A stretch of 24,734 bases of DNA from an uncultured Eubacteriales bacterium (lineage in GTDB: Bacteria > Bacillota > Clostridia > Lachnospirales > CAG-274): assembly GCA_902496345.1 (NCBI GenBank), contig CABVAP010000018.1, positions 1-24,734 of the forward strand, in the 5' to 3' direction. The position numbers and the translations under genes were made by a program. The notes under the pieces are model-generated. The model searched no databases. It saw only the letters and a program-made list of their open reading frames with translations, and was not told the DNA's origin. Of the stretch, positions 1 through 8,000 are shown piece after piece. Numbering within the stretch: position 1 is the stretch's first letter; every line of letters starts with the position of its first letter.

Positions 1-58
1 TTAAAAAAAGTTCTAAATATGTGCTAAAAATCAGTTATTATTTATAAGTTAGTGCTTA

Positions 59-125
59 TGGGGCGTTGCCCCACCACCCCACTAGTTTTCAGCACTTTTG
101 CTACGCAAAAGCCAGTTTACGCTGT
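59..125 (+). repeat. Partial copy of structured intergenic repeat, family A
   Basis: This stretch has a GGGGC/GCCCC hairpin (60-72), then CACCACCCCACTAG, then a CTTTTGC-TAC-GCAAAAG hairpin. The order and sequence match the first half of the fuller copy at 12447-12600. The second half is not present here. Together with the opposite-facing partial copy at 190-280 it fills most of the 336-base gene-free start of the window. No coding potential or convincing promoter was seen in that stretch. Confidence 0.7.
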
Positions 126-189
126 GCCTGTTTACTCTCTTGGTAAAAATAGGATTTATCCAAAATTTTATTTTAGCCTCTTTTAGTCG

Positions 190-280
190 ACAACGCAAAA
201 GGAAACGATAGTTTCCGACAAAAGTTTTTGCCTAGCTTTTTTCAAAAAGCTAGTGGGTGTGGGCAAAGCCCACGGTTTTA
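190..280 (-). repeat. Partial copy of structured intergenic repeat, family A, reverse orientation
   Basis: It matches the copy at 14817-14981 but lacks the middle of the unit. Visible hairpins are GGAAAC/GTTTCC (201-216), a 10-bp CTAGCTTTTT/AAAAAGCTAG stem with a two-base loop, and GTGGGC-AAA-GCCCAC. It is followed by three AAGGTTTT-like steps and by CTTAAGGTCTTAA, which resembles the edge of the other copies. Unlike the copies at 12447 and 14817 it does not lie directly after the stop codon of a gene in the window. Confidence 0.7.
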
Positions 281-336
281 AGGTTTTAAGGTTTTAAATT
301 CTTAAGGTCTTAACAAAAAAAGAAAAGGGTGATTTT

Positions 337-1767
337 GTGCCAGCACCGTTGGTTGAAAAATTGAATGAACTAAAGAAAACAAACCCTGTGCCTTTTCATA
401 TGCCGGGGCATAAAAGAAAAAGGGAGTTCGTGCCAGATGACCTCTTTGGGTTTGATATAACAGAAATTGACGGATTTGATAACTTGCATAATCCGGAGGG
501 AGTTATCCTTGAGAGCGAAAAACTTTGTGCAAAACTCTTTGGGGCAGATAAAACATTTTACCTTGTAAACGGTACAACCTCTGGTGTTATGGCGTCTGTA
601 CTTTCTGTCTGTGATAGAGATGATAAAATAATAATTGCAAGAAACTGCCATAAAAGCGTGTATAACGCTGTTTTGCTTGCCGGTGCCGTTCCTGTCTATG
701 TAACGACAAAAACAACATTTTTCGGTACAAGTGGGGTTGTTTCTCCAGATGATGTAAGGTCAACGATTGAAGAAAATAGCAACGTAAAAGCCGTTGTCAT
801 AACAAACCCAAATTATGAGGGATTTTGTACAGATGTACAAAAAATCGCTGAAATAACACACGAAAAAGGTATTCCATTAATAGTTGATGAAGCACACGGG
901 TCCCACCTTAAATTTTCCGATAAATTTCCAAAAGACGCTCTTTCCTGTGGTGCAGATATTGTAATTCAAAGTTTACATAAAACTTTACCTGTTTTAACAC
1001 AAAGCTCGGTTTTACATTTAAAAAGTAACCTGATTGATGAAAATAGACTTAAAACTTGTATTTCTATGTTTACATCAACAAGTCCGTCATATATACTTAT
1101 GGCTGTAATCGATAATTGCCAAAATCTTTTAAGTGAACAGGCAAACGAACTTTTTAAAAAATACACCGAAAATCTTGATTTTTTTTATGAAAACACTAAA
1201 GATTTAAGGCATATAAAAATCATTACAAAAACCGATATTTTAGGTAAAAATAACGTTGTCGATGTCGATTTTGGAAAAATAATTTGCCTTTGTGGAAAGA
1301 AAAATATAATAAATGTGGAAAATTCTTTAAAAACGTATTATAATATAAACGTAGAGATGAAAGGGACTGAACATATCCTTTTTATGACATCTCTTTGCGA
1401 TGAAAAATCTGATTTCGAAAAACTTATTAATGCACTCAAAGAAATTGACGATACTATATCTGACGATTTTTCTTTTGATGAAAAAAAATCCAGCCCAAAA
1501 TCCGATTTATCAGAAGAAAAACCAGTCTGTGTGCTGTCACCGTCAAAGGCTTTTTACTCAAAAAAAGAAAAAGTTCCCTTTGAAGATAGTATGGGACTTA
1601 TCTCTGGCGAATTTATTATTCCTTACCCACCGGGAATACCGTTAGTTGCACCGGGTGAGCTTATCACCTCAGAGATAATTCAAAAAGTTAGAGAATATCA
1701 GAAATACAGCATAGAAATAAACGGTTGTGAAGACAATAAACTTGTGGACGTAAACGTAATAATCTAA
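337..1767 (+). CDS. Orn/Lys/Arg decarboxylase family, PLP-dependent fold-I enzyme
   Basis: A 476-residue enzyme of the aminotransferase-fold Orn/Lys/Arg decarboxylase family (SpeA/YaaO-like). Family members decarboxylate a basic amino acid to a polyamine in the cytoplasm. Visible signatures are the N-terminal HMPGHK motif (residues 21-26), the NGTTSG cofactor-phosphate loop (78-83), the D184-E185-A-H187 cofactor-ring motif, the Schiff-base lysine K215 in SLHKTLP, and the C-terminal PPGIPLVAPGE signature (431-441). Length suits the short Gram-positive subgroup. The start is GTG, chosen because AAAAGGGTGA lies just upstream and no in-frame ATG is near. Substrate (arginine, lysine or ornithine) cannot be read from sequence. 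It opens the run of genes to 7261. No clear sigma-70 promoter was found in the repeat-filled region before it. Confidence 0.9.
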   Translation: MPAPLVEKLNELKKTNPVPFHMPGHKRKREFVPDDLFGFDITEIDGFDNLHNPEGVILESEKLCAKLFGADKTFYLVNGTTSGVMASVLSVCDRDDKIIIARNCHKSVYNAVLLAGAVPVYVTTKTTFFGTSGVVSPDDVRSTIEENSNVKAVVITNPNYEGFCTDVQKIAEITHEKGIPLIVDEAHGSHLKFSDKFPKDALSCGADIVIQSLHKTLPVLTQSSVLHLKSNLIDENRLKTCISMFTSTSPSYILMAVIDNCQNLLSEQANELFKKYTENLDFFYENTKDLRHIKIITKTDILGKNNVVDVDFGKIICLCGKKNIINVENSLKTYYNINVEMKGTEHILFMTSLCDEKSDFEKLINALKEIDDTISDDFSFDEKKSSPKSDLSEEKPVCVLSPSKAFYSKKEKVPFEDSMGLISGEFIIPYPPGIPLVAPGELITSEIIQKVREYQKYSIEINGCEDNKLVDVNVII

Positions 1768-1818
1768 TATTTAGGATTGTCACCGTTTTACGTAGCACAC
1801 AAAAAAGGAGTTTTTGAA

Positions 1819-3096
1819 ATGGATTATTTTGAAACAGAATATTCAAAAGAGATAATTAAACAATTAGACAGACTTACATTATATAATTCAATCAATTCCG
1901 ACCCAGTAATCGGATATTTAAGAAACATTTGCAATCAAGAAAACAAAGACGAAAATATCTCAAAATTAATTTCTAAACTTGTTGAAAATGCTGAACGCTT
2001 TGGATTTCACGGAAATTTGCTTAAAAAGCATATTTTAAATTTGTTTCTTTACAACGAAAACAGATTTTCCCTTTACTGTGAAAACAACAAAGATGTTGAA
2101 AATACTTCCTTGTATAAACTCGCTGTAAATGACATAAAAATATTAAAATCACTTATATCAATCGAGTTATCTTCTTTTTGTAGCGACAATGGTTCTGTCT
2201 TTATAATTCAGGATTACACACCTGTAAACAAAACAGAAAACGAGTTATTGTCATATATAGATACAGTTTCTGGTGAAGATGAACTTTTAAGCTCATTCAT
2301 AAGATACTACAAAACACTTGGTTGTGGCGACATTTCTTTATATCGTTCATTCAAGTTTGATGATGAAAAAGGCAAAATAACAGGTATATTAGAACCTGAC
2401 AACATAACATTTGATGACATAATCGGCTATGAACCACAAACCAAAGAACTTATCAACAATACCGAAGCTTTTGTAAAAGGCTTCCCTGCTAACAATGTTC
2501 TTTTAGTTGGTTCAAGAGGTACAGGAAAATCATCATCAGTTAAAGCTCTTGTGAATAAATTTTATCCAGACGGTTTACGCCTTATCGAGATAACAAAAGA
2601 GCAAATTGTAAAACTTCCTGACCTTCTTGCAATGCTTAAAACAAGAGGTAGAAAGTTCATCATCTTTATCGATGACCTTTCTTTTGATGAACAAGAAATC
2701 CAATACAAATATATGAAGTCACTTCTTGACGGTGGTTCTGAAAGTAAGCCGGAAAACGTTTTATTCTATGCAACAAGTAACCGTAGACATCTTATTCAAG
2801 AAAAATGGAGCGACAGACAAAGAGGCTCTGACGATGCCGAAATACATACACAGGATACTCTAAACGAAAAACTTTCTCTTGCAGATAGATTTGGTATAAC
2901 AATCACATATCCAAAACCAACTCCACAAGAGTACGTAAATATCGTTAAAATTATGGCTAAGAGATACGAAATTCCTTTGAGCGATGAAACACTTGAAAAA
3001 GAAGCTATCAAGTGGGAAATGAGCCAAAAAGGTATTTCAGGAAGAACAGCAAAACAATTTATAAATAACCTTGTATGGCAAACTAAAAATATTTAA
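1819..3096 (+). CDS. DUF815-family AAA+ ATPase
   Basis: A 425-residue protein. The N-terminal half (about 1-195) is helical and not recognisable. The C-terminal half is an AAA+ module: GSRGTGKSS Walker A (231-239, K237), Walker B hydrophobic strand ending D285-D286, a sensor-1-like asparagine in ATSNRRH (N331 area), and an arginine-containing LADRFG (354-359). This layout is typical of the DUF815 ATPases, whose cellular role is not established. The ATG at 1819 is chosen over an in-frame TTG at 1777 because AAGGAG lies eight bases before it. It starts 51 bases after the decarboxylase stop and probably shares its transcript. No target protein is suggested by the neighbours. Confidence 0.85.
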   Translation: MDYFETEYSKEIIKQLDRLTLYNSINSDPVIGYLRNICNQENKDENISKLISKLVENAERFGFHGNLLKKHILNLFLYNENRFSLYCENNKDVENTSLYKLAVNDIKILKSLISIELSSFCSDNGSVFIIQDYTPVNKTENELLSYIDTVSGEDELLSSFIRYYKTLGCGDISLYRSFKFDDEKGKITGILEPDNITFDDIIGYEPQTKELINNTEAFVKGFPANNVLLVGSRGTGKSSSVKALVNKFYPDGLRLIEITKEQIVKLPDLLAMLKTRGRKFIIFIDDLSFDEQEIQYKYMKSLLDGGSESKPENVLFYATSNRRHLIQEKWSDRQRGSDDAEIHTQDTLNEKLSLADRFGITITYPKPTPQEYVNIVKIMAKRYEIPLSDETLEKEAIKWEMSQKGISGRTAKQFINNLVWQTKNI

Positions 3097-3138
3097 TGTT
3101 TGATATTTTAATATTAAAGTAATTTGGAGGTTACCAAA

Positions 3139-3528
3139 ATGGGAAATTTTGATTTTTCGCTATTAACTGCCGATGATATATTTTATGCAGCTATCGGTGC
3201 AATTTTAATAACTTGGGTAATAAGATTAATTACAAAGGTAAACAGGGTTGTTAAAAACCCTATGTCATTACTTGAACAAAGCGAAGACATAAAAAAAGTT
3301 GTTCAAAGATGTTACGCACTCTTTCCACAGGAAATAGTACAGTTCCACGGTGAAACATACAAAAGAGGTATGCGTATCAAAGTAGTTACTATGCAGAAAA
3401 AAATATTTGAAGGTGAATTTCTTGGTTGTAACGAAAAAAATATGCTTTGCATTTTGACAAATAAGTACATCATAGCCCACGAAATAAACAATATCGAGGA
3501 AATACAAATCCTTGAGGGTGGAAACTGA
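3139..3528 (+). CDS. Small single-pass membrane protein with possible Sm/SH3-like tail
   Basis: A 129-residue protein I cannot assign to a named family. Residues about 13-34 form one hydrophobic helix followed by basic residues (K, R), suggesting a membrane anchor with a cytoplasmic tail. The tail (about 65-126) alternates short strands and turns (RIKVVT, KIFEGEFLG, MLCILT, YIIAH, NIEEIQIL). That resembles a small Sm/LSm or SH3-type barrel; this is inference from pattern only. ATG 3139 is chosen because GGAGG lies eight bases upstream; an in-frame TTG at 3124 overlaps that site. It sits 42 bases after the ATPase and 67 bases before obg, so it is probably co-transcribed with both. Confidence 0.7.
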   Translation: MGNFDFSLLTADDIFYAAIGAILITWVIRLITKVNRVVKNPMSLLEQSEDIKKVVQRCYALFPQEIVQFHGETYKRGMRIKVVTMQKKIFEGEFLGCNEKNMLCILTNKYIIAHEINNIEEIQILEGGN

Positions 3529-3595
3529 TACATCTTTAGCTTGTTTGCTTAGCTTTTAAATCGTTACTAATAAGATTTTAGTAAAGGAGAAACTA

Positions 3596-4879
3596 ATGTT
3601 TGTAGATAGAGTTAAAATACACATAAAGGGTGGTAACGGTGGTAATGGTGCCGTTTCATTCTATAGAGCAAAATACATCACAAATGGTGGTCCAGACGGT
3701 GGTGACGGTGGAAAAGGTGGCGACGTTGTTTTTGTAACAGACGAAGGCACAAATACACTTATGGACTTTAGATATAAAAAGACATTCAAGGCACAGCCTG
3801 GTGGTGACGGAAGCAAAAGAAACTGTACAGGTGCTGACGGAGAAGACGTTATTATTAAAGTACCTGTCGGTACAATAATAAGAGAAGCCGAGTCTAACAA
3901 GATTATGGCAGATATGAACAAAAAGAACGACAGACGAATTATAATCCACGGTGGTAAAGGTGGAAAAGGAAATCAGCACTTTGCGACACCAACAAGACAA
4001 GCACCACGTTATGCCGAAAGAGGAAGAACATCTAGAGAGTATGACGTTATCCTTGAGCTTAAATTAATCGCCGATGTCGGTCTTATCGGTTTCCCAAATG
4101 TAGGGAAATCAACTTTACTTTCTATGGTTACAAATGCTAACCCTAAAATTGCAAATTATCACTTCACTACATTGTCACCAAACCTTGGTGTTGTACGTAG
4201 TAAATGGGGTAGCGACTTTGTTATGGCTGATATTCCGGGACTTATCGAGGGAGCAAGCGAGGGTGTTGGACTTGGTCACGAGTTTTTACGCCACGTTGAA
4301 AGAACAAAAGTATTTATTCACGTTGTTGACGCAGCCGGACTTGAAGGAATTGACCCTATTGAAAATATCGAAAAAATCAACAACGAGCTTGCAAAATACA
4401 ATGAGGACTTAGTAAAAAGACCTATGGTAATCGCAGCGAACAAAATGGATATTCCTGAGGCAAAAGAAAACTTTGAAAAAATCAAAGAAATTTACGAAGC
4501 AAAGGGAATTAAAGTTTTCCCTATTTCTGCTGCAACAAATAGTGGTCTTGATGAACTTCTTTCAGCCGTTGCTGATATTTTAAAAGATTATCCGGAGGAC
4601 ATCGTATTTGACGAAGATTACGAGGAATACGAAGAAAACTTTGACGAAACAGATAACGAACCATTTACAATTGAAAAATATGGCGATAAATATTACATCG
4701 TTGAGGGTGTCGGCGTTGAAAAGATGATAGGTTACACAAATATAGACACAGAAAAAGGCTTTGCGTTCTTCCAGAAATATTTAAGAGAAAAAGGTATAAT
4801 TGATAAGTTAGAAGAAGAAGGCATACAAGAAGGCGACACAGTTAAAATATACGATTTAGAATTTGAATATTACAAATAA
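3596..4879 (+). CDS. obg: Obg (CgtA) ribosome-associated GTPase
   Basis: A 427-residue essential-type GTPase of late 50S subunit assembly and stress signalling. All three Obg domains are present: the glycine-rich Obg fold (1-158, with GGNGGNG and GGPDGGDGGKGG turns), the G domain, and a C-terminal OCT domain (about 355-427). G-domain motifs: G1 GFPNVGKST (165-173), G2 threonines 191-192, G3 DIPGL (212-216), G4 NKMD (282-285), G5 SAA (311-313). A run of acidic residues links the G and OCT domains. ATG 3596 follows AAAGGAGA with six bases between. It is followed 13 bases later by yhbY, another 50S-associated factor, supporting a ribosome-assembly unit. Confidence 0.98.
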   Translation: MFVDRVKIHIKGGNGGNGAVSFYRAKYITNGGPDGGDGGKGGDVVFVTDEGTNTLMDFRYKKTFKAQPGGDGSKRNCTGADGEDVIIKVPVGTIIREAESNKIMADMNKKNDRRIIIHGGKGGKGNQHFATPTRQAPRYAERGRTSREYDVILELKLIADVGLIGFPNVGKSTLLSMVTNANPKIANYHFTTLSPNLGVVRSKWGSDFVMADIPGLIEGASEGVGLGHEFLRHVERTKVFIHVVDAAGLEGIDPIENIEKINNELAKYNEDLVKRPMVIAANKMDIPEAKENFEKIKEIYEAKGIKVFPISAATNSGLDELLSAVADILKDYPEDIVFDEDYEEYEENFDETDNEPFTIEKYGDKYYIVEGVGVEKMIGYTNIDTEKGFAFFQKYLREKGIIDKLEEEGIQEGDTVKIYDLEFEYYK

Positions 4880-4892
4880 AAGGAGAAAAAAT

Positions 4893-5189
4893 ATGACAAG
4901 TAAACAAAGAGCATATCTCAGAAGTTTATCAAGTAAAATTGATTCAATTTTTCAGATAGGAAAAAATGGAGTTACTCCAGAGGTTGTAACATCTGTTGAC
5001 GAGGCATTAGAAGCAAGAGAATTAATAAAAGGAACTGTCCTCAATAACTGTCTTGAAGACATTCACGATATTTGCCAAACAATAAGCGAAAGAACACACT
5101 CTGACGTTGTTCAGATAATCGGAAAGAAAATTGTATTTTTCAGACCTAGCAAAAAAAATCCAGTTATTGACCTTAACAGCATTAAATAA
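4893..5189 (+). CDS. yhbY: YhbY-family CRM-domain RNA-binding protein
   Basis: A 98-residue protein that is a single CRM (chloroplast RNA splicing and ribosome maturation) domain. The family binds pre-50S ribosomal particles. Visible landmarks are the N-terminal SKQRAYLRS, the IFQIGKNGVT loop equivalent to the conserved GxxG RNA-binding motif, ELIKGTVLNN, and the final VQIIGKKIVFFR strand. Length is normal. The ATG at 4893 is used, with AGGAG seven bases before it; an in-frame TTG at 4863 would overlap the end of obg and has no site. The close coupling with obg fits a joint role in large-subunit maturation. Confidence 0.95.
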   Translation: MTSKQRAYLRSLSSKIDSIFQIGKNGVTPEVVTSVDEALEARELIKGTVLNNCLEDIHDICQTISERTHSDVVQIIGKKIVFFRPSKKNPVIDLNSIK

Positions 5190-5245
5190 AACAAAATTTT
5201 TCAAAATTTCAAACGTTTTAACCTTTACGAAAGGAAGTGTTTTTT

Positions 5246-6925
5246 TTGAATAAAAGATTTTTACGACTTGCCTTATCAGCTATTCTTGTTTTAGTTGTTT
5301 CTTTGTCCTCTTTGTACGTTTCGTTTGGGGCAAAAAATGTTGTTATAAACGGCTCTGCTTCTGCAAGCGTTATTAGAATAATTGACGGTGATGCCATAGA
5401 GGTAAAACTCACTCAAAACGGTGACACTGCACTTATTAAACTTATCGGTGTCGATGCACAAGGCTATGATGACGCTGTAAACTTCCTTACAAGCTATCTT
5501 TTAGGACAAACTGTTGTTGTTTCAACAGATAGTAGCGTTACGTCACCTGTTGGAATTTGGAACAATATGTATGTAACTTTAAACGGTGAAAACGTCAATA
5601 AAGTTCTTATCGAAAAAGGCTATGGTGTTACAAATCCAAGTTATATAACAGCGACACAGTACAACGATTATTTAACTGCACAAAGAATAGCAAAGACAGG
5701 AAATATCGGCATTTGGGAAAATGGTGTCAGAGAAAACGGAACAACAACAAACTTTGGTAACATCACATATACAGGCAAACTTGCTTATAAAAATAAACAC
5801 GTTGTAAATATCAATACAGCCTCTGCTGACATAATCAAAGAGGGGTTAAACAATGTTACAAGTGGTTTAGCTAACGCTATAGTAAGCTATAGAGAGAAAA
5901 ACCCATTTAACACAATTGAAGAAATCAAGTTTGTTCAAGGCTTTACAAAAGAGCTTTTCGATTCAAACAAAACTCTTCTTGCTGTTTGTACAAATGTAAA
6001 CTATGCTGATAGAGAGGAACTCTTTAGCATCGGAAACATAACAGAAGACGAAGTCGAAGACATTCTTGACTACAGAAGAAAACACAGCAAAATAACAAAT
6101 ATCTCTGTTCTCAAAGATGAAAAACTTCTTTCTGACAGTAGATATTCAAAGTACAAAGATTTCCTTTCAACTTACGACAAACAGGAAATTGACGCAACTG
6201 AAAATGATGTTGTTGTAAATGTAAATACTGCAAATAGGGCTCAACTTATTTCAGCAGGTTTATCATCATCTATGGCAGATAAAATAATTGAACATAGAAA
6301 AAATGGTTACACATATAAAACTATCGGCGAACTTGCAAAAATTCCAAGTATCGGAATGACAGAGCAACAAGTTAATGAGTTTGAAGACAATCTTCACACA
6401 AGAACAAACATAAACACAGCATCAACAACAGAAATGCGAAGCGTATTCGGTGATTCAACAAGCAAAGTAATTTATAAGAGAAATTACTTATCATCAAGCG
6501 ATGTTGCTGAATATATTAGCGATTCAAAATATAACGAGATTAAAAACGCAATATATACAAGTGACGAAGACGGTCAGTACATAAACCTTAATACAGCGAA
6601 CACATCACAGCTTACTGAATATGGTTTTGTTGCTTCAAACATTCCAAAAATCGTTTCTGCAACTAATATGAGAAGTGCGTCAGACCTCCCTGTTAATATA
6701 AGCGAAAATGACAAAAATGCGTCATTATGCACTAATATCAACAAGGCAACCGTTAAAGAGCTTAAATCTCTTAATAACGGTATAACAGACGGTATTATAA
6801 ACGAAATAATAAGCTATCGTGAGGAACAGCCTTTCGGTACTACAGATGAACTTCAAAAATTCTTTGTTGACAGAAACTATTTCGGATTTTATAATGCTGT
6901 TAAAAATTATTTAGTATTAAGATAA
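5246..6925 (+). CDS. Secreted protein: degenerate SNase-like domain plus six ComEA-like helix-hairpin-helix units
   Basis: A 559-residue exported protein. Residues 1-29 form a signal peptide (basic start, long hydrophobic core). Residues about 38-160 resemble a staphylococcal-nuclease (thermonuclease) fold, with DGD at 47-49 and KLIGVD at 65-70. The arginine usual before LIG is lysine, the Asp-x-Pro-Glu segment is DAQG, and the later Gly-Arg reads G-I, so nuclease activity is doubtful. The rest carries six units, each opening with an N-[IVL]-N-x-A type motif (near 187, 249, 324, 387, 446, 496), as in ComEA DNA-binding helix-hairpin-helix domains. The hairpin glycines are poorly kept. TTG 5246 is preferred, eight bases after AAAGGAAG; an in-frame GTG at 5237 overlaps that site. 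It may bind extracellular DNA or be purely structural. Confidence 0.8.
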   Translation: MNKRFLRLALSAILVLVVSLSSLYVSFGAKNVVINGSASASVIRIIDGDAIEVKLTQNGDTALIKLIGVDAQGYDDAVNFLTSYLLGQTVVVSTDSSVTSPVGIWNNMYVTLNGENVNKVLIEKGYGVTNPSYITATQYNDYLTAQRIAKTGNIGIWENGVRENGTTTNFGNITYTGKLAYKNKHVVNINTASADIIKEGLNNVTSGLANAIVSYREKNPFNTIEEIKFVQGFTKELFDSNKTLLAVCTNVNYADREELFSIGNITEDEVEDILDYRRKHSKITNISVLKDEKLLSDSRYSKYKDFLSTYDKQEIDATENDVVVNVNTANRAQLISAGLSSSMADKIIEHRKNGYTYKTIGELAKIPSIGMTEQQVNEFEDNLHTRTNINTASTTEMRSVFGDSTSKVIYKRNYLSSSDVAEYISDSKYNEIKNAIYTSDEDGQYINLNTANTSQLTEYGFVASNIPKIVSATNMRSASDLPVNISENDKNASLCTNINKATVKELKSLNNGITDGIINEIISYREEQPFGTTDELQKFFVDRNYFGFYNAVKNYLVLR

Positions 6926-7012
6926 CAAATATAAGGCTTAAAAATTTGGGATTTGCCAAAATCTATTGGTAAATTCCAAGTTTTTATTTTGAACTTACAA
7001 AGGAGAATTTTT

Positions 7013-7261
7013 ATGAATAGTTATGAAACAAAAGGCGTCTGTTCAAGAAACATCGACTTTGATGTTGTTGACGGAAAAGTTAAAAATGTTAATTTCTTAG
7101 GTGGTTGTAATGGAAATCTTCAAGGCATCGGAAGTCTTGTTGACGGAATGGATATTGATGACGTTATCGAAAAACTCAAAGGTATACAATGTGGTTATAA
7201 AAAAACTTCTTGCCCTGACCAATTAGCTCAGGCACTTGAAGAGTACAAAAAAAATCATTAA
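7013..7261 (+). CDS. TSCPD domain protein, TIGR03905-like
   Basis: An 82-residue protein ending in a TSCPD domain, with the naming motif readable as KTSCPDQLAQAL near the C-terminus and a glycine-rich GGCNGNLQGIGSLVDG in the middle. A related domain occurs at the C-terminus of some ribonucleotide reductases; stand-alone members have no settled function. Cysteines 12, 37, 60 and 65 could bind a metal, which is inference. ATG 7013 is chosen since AAAGGAG lies seven bases upstream; the in-frame TTG at 6953 has no such site. It is the last gene of the first plus-strand run. No T-rich terminator directly follows it; the first convincing one is at 7611. Confidence 0.85.
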   Translation: MNSYETKGVCSRNIDFDVVDGKVKNVNFLGGCNGNLQGIGSLVDGMDIDDVIEKLKGIQCGYKKTSCPDQLAQALEEYKKNH

Positions 7262-7304
7262 ATCAAAAAACGTTAAAATTTTAAAAGAAACTTAATTTTT
7301 TGTT

Positions 7305-7335
7305 GAGCTGTTACGTTTTGTTAATGTAACAGTTC
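7305..7335 (+). repeat. Hairpin, first copy of a 30-nt direct repeat
   Basis: GAGCTGTTAC pairs with GTAACAGTTC (one G-T pair) around an 11-base AT-rich loop. The same hairpin with almost the same loop recurs at 7611-7639. This copy has no following T run, so it is not a good terminator by itself. The two copies bracket a 275-base segment with four further hairpins. Confidence 0.7.
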
Positions 7336-7426
7336 TCAGAGTATCGAAAAAGCTAATTTTAGAAAATAATTTGAAATTTTAGACAAATGTATTTGCATAT
7401 TTTTTCAGATTATCAAAGGAAAGTTG

Positions 7427-7606
7427 TTAAGAAAACCTTGGTTTTCTTAAACTAATTCCGCAGGTCGAGCTTTGCCCGACCGAGGACAGGGACAAAAATA
7501 TGGTACTGGTTTCTAGTGCCATATTTTTCACGGCTAGTCCCTACCTTAAAATTAACTGCAAGAAATGCTTGCATTTCTTGCAAGGCTGTCGACTTTATCG
7601 ACAGCC
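7427..7606 (+). ncRNA. Candidate structured RNA: cluster of strong hairpins
   Basis: No gene is present from 7262 to 8000. Within it lie an 11-bp stem (7427-7450), GGTCG/CGACC with inner GC pairs (7463-7481), and an AGGGAC/GTCCCT stem (7488-7542) enclosing a 14-bp hairpin (7494-7528). A perfect 10-bp stem (7558-7581) and a perfect 9-bp stem (7584-7606) follow. The next hairpin (7611-7639) ends in a T run. The arrangement looks like a structured transcript or long 3' leader with its own terminator. It matches no riboswitch or known RNA that I can recognise, and no promoter in front of it is clear. Inference only. Confidence 0.4.
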
Positions 7607-7610
7607 TGTA

Positions 7611-7644
7611 AGCTGTTACATTTTGTTAGTGTAACAGCTTTTTG
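7611..7644 (+). terminator. Intrinsic terminator
   Basis: AGCTGTTACA and TGTAACAGCT form a perfect 10-bp stem around a nine-base loop, followed by five T. It probably ends readthrough from the 337-7261 genes and any transcript of the preceding hairpin cluster. Confidence 0.8.
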
Positions 7645-7741
7645 TTTATATCGATTTATGTAAAGTATTCATAATAATCAACATTATGTCAACACTTTTT
7701 TCAAAATACGTTAAAAATGTGTAAAAAATTTTTTATACAGC

Positions 7742-7770
7742 TTGTTTTTTGGTAGTTTTAGGTGTATAAT
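7742..7770 (+). promoter_or_regulatory. Sigma-70-type promoter of the PAS/GGDEF/EAL gene
   Basis: TTGTTT (7742-7747) and TATAAT (7765-7770) are separated by 17 bases. Transcription would start near 7777 and leave a leader of about 220 bases before the ATG at 8001. The leader is AT-rich and contains AACTATA/TATATAGTT and ACTAAAAT/ATTTTAGT inverted repeats. I see no cyclic-di-GMP riboswitch consensus in it. Confidence 0.75.
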
Positions 7771-8000
7771 ATTCTCACAGTTCTATATAAACTATAAACT
7801 AGGAATTATATAGTTTCACTCATCATTCAATTTGTACTAAAATGTATTTTTGTATTTTAGTGTATATATTTTTTATTTATCGTGTTTTTGCACGCTTATT
7901 TATAAACGTTTCTACAGTTTTATATTGTCCTAACAATCATTAAAAAAACATCAATCTATATTTGATACAACTTGAATTTTAACAGAAAAAGAGGGATTTT

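Noticed and set aside
1777..1818. Upstream TTG/GTG starts extending the DUF815, membrane-protein, YhbY, TSCPD, chemoreceptor and FliD-like genes
   Set aside because: In each case a strong Shine-Dalgarno lies five to ten bases before an internal ATG, and the extension adds unconserved residues that overlap the binding site or the preceding gene.
7777..8000. Cyclic-di-GMP riboswitch in the leader of the EAL gene
   Set aside because: I looked for the GEMM-type conserved core and paired stems and found only weak AT-rich inverted repeats.
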